Of a stretch of DNA of 5,327 nt, positions 1 to 5,264 are shown one piece after another; the first letter of the stretch is position 1, and each line of letters opens with the position of its first letter. Origin of the DNA: Moraxellaceae bacterium (GTDB lineage: Bacteria > Pseudomonadota > Gammaproteobacteria > Pseudomonadales > Ketobacteraceae); contig NVVG01000091.1 in NCBI GenBank assembly GCA_002402125.1, forward strand, positions 7,006-12,332, in the 5' to 3' direction. The notes under the pieces are model-generated. The model was not told where the DNA came from. It made no database searches and saw only the letters and a program-made list of their open reading frames with translations. A program made the translations under genes and the position numbers.

Positions 1-455
1 TTAATGGTTATTTCAACCAACTTGGTATGTTTGTAATATCGATAAAGTTCCTCAAAATCGCTTACAAAACTCGATTCCGACAAAAATGAGCCCACCAACG
101 ATACGGGCACCAAATCGTGGCCAGCCTCCGTTACATTTACATCAAACAAGGCAAATACGTCTTCAACTTTGGTTTCTTTTTTTAACCCAATAAAAACATT
201 GTAACCAAAAAGAAGATGCTCACCCACCTGCACAATATCTCGGGCGATACAATTATTCTCAGTTCGCACCCGCACTCGAGCAACAACGTCCATATCGGCC
301 CCGCCAAACTCAGCAACTCTCGCCTCGTTTAAAACTTGGGTTTTCTGGTTTAGCTGACGGCCTTGTTCAACCAGCCGCTTTCGAATAATGTCATAGGCAC
401 CACCTTCGGCAACCGCATTATCGACGATATTTGCTGATGAATCCTGCTGTGTCAT
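1..455 (-). CDS. N-terminal part of a large DNA repair ATPase-like protein (DUF3686-type), runs off the left edge
   Basis: An open frame of 151 codons begins at ATG 455-453 and continues without a stop past base 1, so only the N-terminus is visible. The start is well constrained: AAGGA lies 7 bases upstream (463-467), and an in-frame TGA sits 8 codons upstream (477-479) with no other start between. From memory, residues 16-30 (AEGGAYDIIRKRLVE), 63-75 (VRTENNCIARDIV) and 82-104 (from LFGYNVFIGLKKET to VFALF) match the conserved N-terminus of proteins annotated as DNA repair ATPase with a DUF3686 domain. Those proteins are very long, and their nucleotide-binding motifs would lie outside this window; none is visible here. 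There is no signal peptide or membrane segment, so it is probably cytoplasmic. It lies downstream of the flotillin gene on the same strand, 214 bases away. A function in DNA repair is only a family label. The gene is secure; the family call is fairly secure; the biochemical role is unknown. Confidence 0.8.
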   Translation of the reverse strand, partial: MTQQDSSANIVDNAVAEGGAYDIIRKRLVEQGRQLNQKTQVLNEARVAEFGGADMDVVARVRVRTENNCIARDIVQVGEHLLFGYNVFIGLKKETKVEDVFALFDVNVTEAGHDLVPVSLVGSFLSESSFVSDFEELYRYYKHTKLVEITI

Positions 456-462
456 AGGGAAG

Positions 463-467
463 TCCTT
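463..467 (-). promoter_or_regulatory. Ribosome binding site of the ATPase-like gene
   Basis: AAGGA on the minus strand, 7 bases before ATG 455-453. Together with the in-frame stop at 477-479 it fixes the start. Confidence 0.7.
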
Positions 468-507
468 AAGAAAAAATCAATCATGATGAAGCTCACGAGT
501 CACATGA

Positions 508-548
508 AATATAAAAGCAACATGCTGCTCTCATTGCAAAACTGTCAA
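508..548 (-). promoter_or_regulatory. Possible sigma-70 promoter region for the ATPase-like gene
   Basis: Two overlapping weak candidates lie on the minus strand. One is a perfect -35 TTGACA (543-548) with a poor -10, CATGTT (519-524), at 18-base spacing. The other is TTGCAA (534-539) with TTTTAT (511-516) at 17-base spacing, next to TATATT (508-513). Either would give a leader of about 50 bases. If real, the ATPase gene can be transcribed separately from the flotillin gene. This rests on sequence matching only. Confidence 0.35.
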
Positions 549-550
549 CG

Positions 551-596
551 GTAGGGCCTGAGCAACAATATCGTCCTAAAACTAGACAGGCCCTAC
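551..596. repeat. 10-bp perfect inverted repeat (stem-loop) in the flotillin-ATPase gap
   Basis: GTAGGGCCTG (551-560) is mirrored exactly by CAGGCCCTAC (587-596) around a 26-base loop. In minus-strand RNA it follows the flotillin stop by about 75 bases and precedes the possible ATPase promoter. No T-run directly follows on either strand, so it is not a classic intrinsic terminator. It could be a processing site, an mRNA-stabilising structure or a factor-dependent termination point. Confidence 0.5.
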
Positions 597-669
597 TACT
601 GCGTTAACGTTGTTAGCCTTTCACGCGGCTTTTTTGACGCAACTGCCGTTGAGGCAAATAGTCACGTCA

Positions 670-2619
670 TTAGGCATCAACCTCCTCTTCCTTTTTCGAT
701 TTTGATCTCCCGTCAATCACCCGATCCAACAACGCAGAGATAGTCCCACTCTTATCCGCTAATCCATCAATGGCTTTACCGATAGAAAGTGATTTGGCAA
801 AGTTATTAAAGAAGTGATCTTCACCTCCGACTATATCTATCTTCGCCTTCTCCAACGCGACCGCTAATACTTGCGCATTTTCTCGAGCAATATCCTTACC
901 GGCGTCAAGGGTCGCTAACGCTTCTTTTAGTGCGGTTTCCAAGCCCATACGAAACTCTTCATGTTCTCGCGCCGCTTCACTCATAGTACCCATGGCCTGG
1001 AACTTATCGACCAAACCATCGGCTTCCGCTTTAAACTGCTCTCTAGTCACTTCTGCACCCGCTAAACCGACCTGCTGTTTGGCTTTGGCTTCCGCATCAC
1101 CTTGGGCCTGAATCACGCCTGCTTCAGCAAGACCGGCATCTTTATGGGCCTTAGCGGTAGCCTCGCCTTTTGCTTGAATCACATTAGCCTCAGCAACGCC
1201 TTCTTTTTCCAGCGCCTCCGCTTTGGCGGCTTGTACCTTAGCATCCGCTAGTCCTGGCGCTGCACGTTCCGCCTGGGTAGCTTCCGCGAGTTTCTTCTTC
1301 GCGTCCGCATCCTTCGCAGCGGCTTCCAAATCAGCCTGCGCTATTAAGGTAATTTCAACCGACTTATGTTTGGCAGACAACTCATCGGCTTCCGCCGCCT
1401 TCACTTGCTGCACCTTGGCTTCTTCTGCTTTTGCTTCCGCTGCAAGTACTTGCACTTGCTTCTCACGATCAGCCTCAGACACTTGACGTACTTCTTTGAT
1501 TTTCTCTTCCTCGATTGCCACCGTCTTATCTACCGTCACTCGCTCCCGGATCACGTTGGCAATTTCTTTCTTCTCTATTTCAACGGCTTTTTCCGCCTCA
1601 ATTCTCTGCAACTCCACCTCCCGCTCACGAGAAACGATTTCCAAATCTCTAGCGCGGGTGACTTTTTCTACCTCAATTACCACCGCACGCTGACGATTCT
1701 GCTCGGCCACTTCGATTTCACGTAGTTGATTTTCTTTTTGTACATGAAGATCTTGATCAACCTGAATAGTAGTTGATTCCGCTTTTCTACGCTCTTCCTC
1801 TTGAACCTTCTTAGTCTCCGCCTCTTCCCTGGCTCGAATGGTTGCAATCTCACGCTCCTGCTTCGCTTCAGCATCTGCTTGCTGGCGTTTTAACTCCAAC
1901 ATTGCCTCAACGGTTTCAACATCCTTTTTCTTAATGGCAAGCTCTTCATCGCGCTCGAGTATATTGGTGCGAACATTTTGCCTGGCGGTTAGTTCAGTGA
2001 TTTTCTTGATACCTTCCGCATCTAAAATATTACTGGGATCTAACGACATCTTCGGCGTCTGTTCTAGATAATCGATCGCCACATCTTCTAAAATATAACC
2101 ATTTAGATCATCGCCTATGACTTCAATGATTTTTTCTCGGAAATCTTGTCGATCTTCAAACAGCTTCACAAATTCAATTTGCTTACCTACGGTTTTTAAT
2201 GCTTCTGAAAATTTTGCCGCAAATAGATCATAAACTGCCTCACGATCTGAGGCGCGACTAGCACCGATAGATTTGGCAACTTTAAGTACATCCTCGGCGG
2301 TTTCATTTACCCGCAAATAAAATGCCACGGTAATATCCGCCCGCATATTATCCAAACAGATCAAACCATCTTTTCCCCGTCGATCAACCTCTAGGGTAAT
2401 CAATGAAACTTTCATCAATTCTTTCTTATGAATAATGGGATACACCAGGGCCCCAGTAAAGTACACCTTTGGAGTTGTTGATGTATCGTTAACAATCAGC
2501 GCCGTACCTTGCTCTACCTTATAATAAAATGCTTTAACGATCGCAGCAAACCCCATCACTAGAAGGAACACAACTCCGATAACAATAATGCCGGGCATTA
2601 TCACCGATAAATCAGCCAT
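670..2619 (-). CDS. Flotillin family (SPFH/band-7) membrane scaffold protein, YqiK-like
   Basis: This gene encodes 649 residues, longer than E. coli YqiK (about 550). Residues 8-29 form one hydrophobic anchor, and residues 30 to about 205 an SPFH/band-7 domain with typical patches (VEQGTALIVND, LITLEVDRRGKDGLICLDNMRADITVAFYL is split across 74-101, and the segment near 176-186 ending in DYLEQT). Residues 205-450 are a charged coiled coil rich in E, K, R, A and Q. Residues 456-523 are Ala/Gly-rich repeats with a 22-residue period, and a C-terminal flotillin tail of about 100 residues ends in a lysine/glutamate-rich stretch. Flotillins oligomerise on the inner-membrane face and organise membrane microdomains. 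The start ATG has GGAG 9 bases upstream (2629-2632). The gene lies 103 bases downstream of an OB-fold membrane protein gene, the usual flotillin partner type, and is probably cotranscribed with it. The family call is very secure; the cargo or client is unknown. Confidence 0.95.
   Translation of the reverse strand: MADLSVIMPGIIVIGVVFLLVMGFAAIVKAFYYKVEQGTALIVNDTSTTPKVYFTGALVYPIIHKKELMKVSLITLEVDRRGKDGLICLDNMRADITVAFYLRVNETAEDVLKVAKSIGASRASDREAVYDLFAAKFSEALKTVGKQIEFVKLFEDRQDFREKIIEVIGDDLNGYILEDVAIDYLEQTPKMSLDPSNILDAEGIKKITELTARQNVRTNILERDEELAIKKKDVETVEAMLELKRQQADAEAKQEREIATIRAREEAETKKVQEEERRKAESTTIQVDQDLHVQKENQLREIEVAEQNRQRAVVIEVEKVTRARDLEIVSREREVELQRIEAEKAVEIEKKEIANVIRERVTVDKTVAIEEEKIKEVRQVSEADREKQVQVLAAEAKAEEAKVQQVKAAEADELSAKHKSVEITLIAQADLEAAAKDADAKKKLAEATQAERAAPGLADAKVQAAKAEALEKEGVAEANVIQAKGEATAKAHKDAGLAEAGVIQAQGDAEAKAKQQVGLAGAEVTREQFKAEADGLVDKFQAMGTMSEAAREHEEFRMGLETALKEALATLDAGKDIARENAQVLAVALEKAKIDIVGGEDHFFNNFAKSLSIGKAIDGLADKSGTISALLDRVIDGRSKSKKEEEVDA
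1051..1254 (-). repeat. 22-residue tandem repeat within the flotillin
   Basis: Flotillin residues 474-495 (GVAEANVIQAKGEATAKAHK and two more) and 496-517 (GLAEAGVIQAQGDAEAKAKQ and two more) are clear tandem copies with a 66-base DNA period. They are flanked by degenerate partial copies at 456-473 (GLADAKVQAAKAEALEKE) and from 518 (GLAGAEV). Twenty-two residues equal two 11-residue (hendecad) turns, which suggests a straight or right-handed coiled coil rather than ordinary heptads. Such alanine-rich repeats occur in flotillins. Confidence 0.8.
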
Positions 2620-2661
2620 ATTTATTTACTCCATTTCCGTTTGAATGACACATAAAGTTTT

Positions 2662-2675
2662 TTCTCACATGAGAA
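2662..2675. repeat. Short palindrome upstream of the flotillin gene
   Basis: TTCTCA, a CA spacer and TGAGAA form a perfect 6+2+6 inverted repeat in the gap between the OB-fold gene and the flotillin gene. It could be an operator or a small hairpin. No T-run follows it on the minus strand, so it is unlikely to be a terminator. Confidence 0.3.
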
Positions 2676-2688
2676 TAAACCTAATTAC

Positions 2689-2718
2689 TAGAACTTTTGA
2701 TATTAGAACCTTCGATAT
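2689..2718. repeat. Two tandem imperfect 15-base repeats just after the OB-fold gene
   Basis: TAGAACTTTTGATAT (2689-2703) is followed directly by TAGAACCTTCGATAT (2704-2718), with 13 of 15 positions identical. The pair ends 4 bases from the stop codon of the OB-fold membrane protein gene. No function can be assigned. Confidence 0.55.
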
Positions 2719-2722
2719 TTGA

Positions 2723-3412
2723 CTATTCCCTAAACTCCTTTTCTGAAATAACAATATAGGTATTGTTTTCTTCCACATATTCTAACAAAACTACTCGATC
2801 ACCTTTTTTGAAAGTGGCATCGCCAGCGGTTCTCACCTTAAAGATCAAACCCGCACCACCATCTTCCAGTGCAGCTTCACCAAATCCATTATCAACTCGC
2901 AACGTGCGCACTAAAGCGGTTTGCCCTAAAACTCGTTTTTCTGTTTTCTGCTCCAATTTTGCAAAAAGTGGTCTTAACGGCTTCACGGCAGTTGCAGTAA
3001 TGACTGCCGCGATATACAAACATCCAACAACAACAGGTAAGCCCACCAAATAATGTAAAATCCCATCGGGTATCCAATCGAAAAAGAAATAAACGATGAA
3101 ATAACTAAAAACCCAACCAATGAGAGAAACCAAGGTAAGGATGATGGTTACGGGTATACCATTCAGACCCAACCGCATAATCAATCCCGCCACGACATCT
3201 CCACTTGAGATGCTAGTATCGGCATTTATATCAATATCTCCATCAACATCAACACCATCAAAATCCAGTGCATCAACATCGACCAACCCAAGCGCAGCGA
3301 TACACCAATATAATACGCACAACACTAAAAAGAAGGTAAAAAACGCGGTCGGGAATGAACTTATATTTTGATAAAACGGATCCATTTTCTCAGATAAAAA
3401 AATCGCAAACAC
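2723..3412 (-). CDS. Three-helix inner-membrane protein with Asp-rich loop and C-terminal OB-fold (YqiJ/NfeD-like flotillin partner)
   Basis: With the GTG start at 3412 the protein is 229 residues. Hydrophobic helices lie at about 21-43, 85-110 and 118-143. Residues 44-66 form a strikingly acidic loop with alternating Asp (DVDALDFDGVDVDGDIDIN). Residues 159-225 have the alternating beta pattern of an NfeD/YqiJ-type OB-fold (LGQTALVRTL, AGLIFKVRT, FKKGDRVVLLEY, YIVISEKEF). Basic residues after the third helix (KPLRPLFAKLEQKTEKR) place the OB-fold, and by inference the acidic loop, in the cytoplasm. Proteins of this type are encoded beside flotillins and are thought to act with them in membrane organisation or stress. 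The GTG start is preferred because a near-perfect TAAGGAGGT sits 4 bases upstream. ATG 3383-3385 (220 residues) is the alternative, with only a weak GAGA-type site. The open frame upstream to 3613 covers the promoter region and is unlikely to be coding. Confidence 0.88.
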   Translation of the reverse strand: MFAIFLSEKMDPFYQNISSFPTAFFTFFLVLCVLYWCIAALGLVDVDALDFDGVDVDGDIDINADTSISSGDVVAGLIMRLGLNGIPVTIILTLVSLIGWVFSYFIVYFFFDWIPDGILHYLVGLPVVVGCLYIAAVITATAVKPLRPLFAKLEQKTEKRVLGQTALVRTLRVDNGFGEAALEDGGAGLIFKVRTAGDATFKKGDRVVLLEYVEENNTYIVISEKEFRE

Positions 3413-3416
3413 CGAT

Positions 3417-3425
3417 ACCTCCTTA
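3417..3425 (-). promoter_or_regulatory. Near-perfect Shine-Dalgarno that decides the GTG start of the OB-fold gene
   Basis: TAAGGAGGT on the minus strand ends 4 bases before GTG 3412-3410. It is over 30 bases from the ATG at 3385, too far to serve that codon directly. It is the strongest ribosome binding site in the window. Confidence 0.75.
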
Positions 3426-3483
3426 TATACTCCAAAATTAGGGCTACTGAAGTGTATCCTAATAAAGACTGCCGACCCACTGG

Positions 3484-3514
3484 AGATTGGGGCAAAATCG
3501 CCATTTTTCAAGGG
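3484..3514 (-). promoter_or_regulatory. Putative sigma-32 (RpoH) heat-shock promoter of the OB-fold/flotillin genes
   Basis: On the minus strand CCCTTGAA (3507-3514) is followed after 14 bases by CCCCAATCT (3484-3492). The known sigma-32 consensus is CTTGAA, then about 13-17 bases, then CCCCATNT. The -35 box and the CCCCA of the -10 box match, and the spacing equals that of classical heat-shock promoters. Transcription would begin near 3478, giving a leader of about 65 bases before the GTG at 3412. Read as sigma-70, the -10 element would be poor. No other good promoter is evident upstream of the cluster. Confidence 0.5.
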
Positions 3515-3694
3515 TACTATCCAAAACACTACAATATTTTTAATTCCAGAAATCGACCCAGCCTCAATCGGCATACCGCTGATGGGCAACTTTAATATCA
3601 TATAAAACAACACGTTATAAAAGATAGGTTTCTACAAACTATACCGCCCCTGCCCTATAACCCTACATCAAAGCGTTATACGACAATGTTCTTT

Positions 3695-3751
3695 CTCGCC
3701 TAGCAAAACATGTTTTTCGTATTACTCGTTTACGGTACGCTAAAAGGCGAG
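3695..3751. repeat. Nested inverted repeat around a 12-bp palindrome, upstream of the DUF1269-like gene
   Basis: CTCGCCT (3695-3701) is mirrored by AGGCGAG (3745-3751), and the pairing can extend through AGC/GCT after a 3-base bulge. Inside lies a perfect 12-bp palindrome, AAAACATGTTTT (3705-3716). The palindrome is a candidate regulator-binding site. The outer repeat could form a cruciform or an RNA stem. Function is inferred from symmetry alone. Confidence 0.4.
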
Positions 3752-3760
3752 GGTCATTAA

Positions 3761-3826
3761 ACCTAAGGCTCGCAAAGCCATAGGTGACTCGGCACATCAA
3801 CCCATAGCTGACGTTAAAAGCTAACG
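3761..3826 (+). promoter_or_regulatory. Hairpin-rich leader of the DUF1269-like gene
   Basis: ACCTA-A-GGCT (3761-3770) pairs with AGCC-A-TAGGT (3776-3785) across the loop CGCAA, a 9-bp stem with one A-A mismatch. Downstream, two further stems exclude each other: TAGCT/AGCTA (3805-3809 with 3819-3823) and CGTTA/TAACG (3812-3816 with 3822-3826). The second ends 3 bases before the ribosome binding region. Mutually exclusive stems beside a start site suggest, but do not prove, RNA-level control. It matches no riboswitch class I can identify. Confidence 0.35.
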
Positions 3827-3829
3827 CCC

Positions 3830-3834
3830 AGAGG
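3830..3834 (+). promoter_or_regulatory. Ribosome binding site supporting a GTG start
   Basis: AGAGG lies 6 bases before GTG 3841. An in-frame TAG at 3805-3807 and the absence of an ATG before residue 20 leave GTG 3841 as the only sensible start. Confidence 0.6.
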
Positions 3835-3840
3835 TGTACG

Positions 3841-4368
3841 GTGAAGAGAATCTATTACCTACTTGATGATATCGGTGACGCGGACTCAATCTCTACCATG
3901 CTGCATAAGAGCGGCATCGCCGATTGGCAATTTCATGTGTTAGCGAAAGATGAAGATGGCCTGTATAAACATCACCTGCATCGCGCCAACTTTCTACAAA
4001 AGAAAGATCTAGTTCATTCCGGCCAACGTGGAGTTCTCGTTGGAGGGGTAGCCGGTCTTTATCTCTCGTTATTTATTGTACCCTGGTCTCTCTCATCAAC
4101 ACCGCTATTTGCGAGCATTCTAATTGCGCTGGTTACAGTAGGCGTTGTAAGTGGTGGAATTTTAGGCAGCTTCCATGAAAACCATAAAATAGCGCGCTTT
4201 CATGATGACATTGAACAAGGGCAACTACTCATCATGTTAGATATTAGAAAACATCAGCTTGAATTAGTGACGAGCTTAATTAAGCTGCACTACCCAGAAC
4301 TCAAACCTGTCGGCAACGGCTCCATGTTTAGCAAAACGTTTACACCGGGACCACGAATTCGCCATTAG
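3841..4368 (+). CDS. Small two-helix glycine-rich membrane protein, DUF1269-like
   Basis: This is a 175-residue protein with a GTG start. Residues 1-36 (KRIYYLLDD...ADWQFHVLAKDE) look like a beta-alpha-beta unit. A linker rich in His (YKHHLHRANFLQKKDLVHSGQRG, about 42-64) leads into two hydrophobic helices at about 63-81 and 88-110. Both are glycine-rich (GVLVGGVAGLY and VGVVSGGILGS), like glycine-zipper pairs. Residues 111-155 (from FHENHKIARF, through IEQGQLLIMLDI to LIKLHYPEL) form a second alpha/beta unit with a stretch typical of the family. The fold order (alpha/beta, two helices, alpha/beta) and the LLIMLDI and HYPE-like motifs resemble proteins annotated DUF1269, which have no established function. 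The gene is divergent from the flotillin cluster and convergent with sodB. The reading frame is secure, the family moderately so, and no function should be assigned. Confidence 0.85.
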   Translation: MKRIYYLLDDIGDADSISTMLHKSGIADWQFHVLAKDEDGLYKHHLHRANFLQKKDLVHSGQRGVLVGGVAGLYLSLFIVPWSLSSTPLFASILIALVTVGVVSGGILGSFHENHKIARFHDDIEQGQLLIMLDIRKHQLELVTSLIKLHYPELKPVGNGSMFSKTFTPGPRIRH

Positions 4369-4429
4369 CCTGGCCATACGCATAGGTTTAGCAAAATTAA
4401 CTGCGCACAATCTAGTCGTTACTAAATAC

Positions 4430-4465
4430 ACTCAATAGAACAGGCTTCTGCCAGTTCTATTGAGT
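4430..4465. terminator. Bidirectional terminator hairpin between convergent genes
   Basis: ACTCAATAGAAC (4430-4441) pairs exactly with GTTCTATTGAGT (4454-4465). After one A-A mismatch the stem continues with GGC/GCC closing on a TTCT loop, 15 pairs in all. It lies 61 bases after the plus-strand gene stop and 20 bases after the sodB stop. The plus-strand exit reads CCGGGTTCTTTTG and the minus-strand exit GTATTTAG, so the T-runs are modest, but position and stem strength support a shared terminator. Confidence 0.75.
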
Positions 4466-4485
4466 CCGGGTTCTTTTGCCTAATA

Positions 4486-5067
4486 TTAAGCAAAATTGCT
4501 GTTTGCAAACTCCCAGTTCACTAAGCTCCAAAAACCTTTGAGATAATCAGGCCGCACATTACGATAGTCGATGTAGTATGCATGTTCCCATAGATCGACC
4601 GTGATTAACGGTGTCAGATCCGAATCGGTAAGTGGTGTGGCGGCATTAGAAGTATTGACAATATCCAGACTCCCATCTGCTTTTTTAACTAACCAGGTCC
4701 AGCTCGAACCAAAATTGTTAACAGCCTTATCATTGAACTTTTCTTTGAATGCTTCAAAAGAACCAAACGCAGTATTGATCGCGTCGGCGATCGCTCCAGT
4801 TGGACTCCCACCACCATTAGGACTTAAACTATTCCAATAGAATGTGTGGTTCCATATTTGTGCAGCGTTATTAAATACACCACCATCGGATGTTTTAATA
4901 ACATCTTCTAATGATTTATTTTCAAATTCAGTACCACCTACCAGACCGTTTAATTTCACAACATAGGTATTGTGATGTTTACCATAATGAAACGACAAGG
5001 TTTCTGCTGATATATGTGGTTCTAAAGCATCTTGTGCATAAGGTAATGCAGGTAATTCAAATGGCAT
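4486..5067 (-). CDS. sodB: Superoxide dismutase [Fe], SodB
   Basis: This encodes 193 residues, the usual SodB length. The enzyme converts superoxide to oxygen and hydrogen peroxide in the cytoplasm; no signal peptide is present. Metal ligands, counting the initiator Met, are His27 (FHYGKHH), His74 (IWNHTFYWN), Asp158 and His162 ([14 protein letters not shown]). Gln70 in NNAAQIWNH is the active-site glutamine position typical of the iron form, and the gateway Tyr35 is present. The sequence follows E. coli SodB closely from [10 protein letters not shown] to LVNWEF. The start chosen is ATG 5067-5065, with GGAGAG 6 bases upstream (5074-5079). The frame could be opened 11 codons earlier at 5100, but that extension would include the ribosome binding site and is not part of the family. 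It appears to be a single-gene unit, with a terminator before and after it. Confidence 0.97.
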   Translation of the reverse strand: MPFELPALPYAQDALEPHISAETLSFHYGKHHNTYVVKLNGLVGGTEFENKSLEDVIKTSDGGVFNNAAQIWNHTFYWNSLSPNGGGSPTGAIADAINTAFGSFEAFKEKFNDKAVNNFGSSWTWLVKKADGSLDIVNTSNAATPLTDSDLTPLITVDLWEHAYYIDYRNVRPDYLKGFWSLVNWEFANSNFA

Positions 5068-5091
5068 TTTCTTCTCTCCGTGATGGTTTGT

Positions 5092-5120
5092 ATCTAACAA
5101 TGTTATTTACCGAACGACAA
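5092..5120 (-). promoter_or_regulatory. Possible sodB promoter
   Basis: On the minus strand TTGTCG (5115-5120) and TTAGAT (5092-5097) are separated by exactly 17 bases, about 25 bases before the sodB ATG. The -35 matches 4 of 6 consensus positions and the -10 only 3 of 6, so it is weak. A second candidate with TATTAT-like -10 sequences overlaps the Fur-like site at 5181-5199. Confidence 0.25.
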
Positions 5121-5180
5121 TTACTGCATCTCAGCAACTGCATATTGTCTGATAGGGGCTCAGAATTACACAATAAACCG

Positions 5181-5199
5181 AATAATAATAGTCTTTATC
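5181..5199 (-). promoter_or_regulatory. Fur-box-like sequence upstream of sodB
   Basis: GATAAAGACTATTATTATT on the minus strand matches the 19-base Fur consensus GATAATGATAATCATTATC at 14 positions. It lies 113 bases before the sodB ATG and overlaps a possible AT-rich promoter. Iron control of iron-type superoxide dismutase genes is well known, often through a Fur-regulated small RNA; direct Fur binding here is inference, and AT-rich DNA can match by chance. Confidence 0.3.
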
Positions 5200-5218
5200 A
5201 GCTTGAATACGAATTCAC

Positions 5219-5242
5219 AAAAAACCTTACTGGCTGCAAGGT
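5219..5242 (-). terminator. Intrinsic terminator of the gene entering from the right edge
   Basis: In minus-strand RNA ACCTTGC and GTAAGGT form a 7-pair stem (one G-U) with the loop AGCCA, followed directly by a run of six T (5219-5224, the first of which pairs in the stem). It lies 22 bases after the TAA at 5265-5267, as expected for that gene, and separates it from sodB. Confidence 0.75.
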
Positions 5243-5264
5243 CTAACAGAAAGTATAGTGATTT

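Larger units (their letters stand above)
3413..3840. other. Divergent intergenic region of 428 bases
   Basis: No gene is supported here. Reading from the OB-fold side it contains a strong Shine-Dalgarno (3417-3425), the sigma-32-like promoter (3484-3514), an AT-rich stretch (about 3590-3625), and a sigma-S-like CTATACC -10 sequence near 3640-3646 on the plus strand (weak). Nested inverted repeats (3695-3751) and a hairpin-rich leader (3761-3836) then precede the plus-strand membrane protein gene. A convincing sigma-70 promoter for that gene was not found. Confidence 0.6.

Noticed and set aside
498..538. Short upstream reading frames in the ATPase leader (minus-strand ATGs giving 7 and 13 residues)
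   Set aside because: No ribosome binding site precedes them and their products look random.
615..636. Plus-strand terminator (AGCC, loop, GGCT, T-run)
   Set aside because: The stem is only 4 bp and no plus-strand gene lies upstream to be terminated.
602..680. Integron attC-like GTTAACG/GTTAGCC sequences
   Set aside because: The core-site pairs are not arranged as complementary arms and no integrase or cassette array is present.
1223..1725. Plus-strand open frames opposite the flotillin coiled coil
   Set aside because: Their Ala/Ser/Phe-rich low-complexity products are what the complement of Glu/Lys/Ala-rich codons gives. They lack convincing ribosome binding sites and lie wholly inside a well-supported gene.
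3413..3613. N-terminal extension of the OB-fold protein to 296 residues
   Set aside because: The extra residues overlap the sigma-32-like promoter and the strong ribosome binding site, and the first membrane helix of the family begins after the GTG/ATG starts.
3751..3836. Cyclic-di-GMP-I (GEMM) riboswitch, suggested by the string CGCAAAGCC at 3771-3779
   Set aside because: The string falls in a local hairpin (GGCT, loop CGCAA, AGCC). The GNRA-capped stem that should precede it, the usual GGGCAAACC-like 5' strand and the GCCGGGTTGCC-like 3' strand are not found. The match is probably chance, but a covariance search would settle it.
5068..5100. Eleven-residue N-terminal extension of SodB
   Set aside because: It would translate the ribosome binding site GGAGAG, and SodB proteins begin at [10 protein letters not shown].
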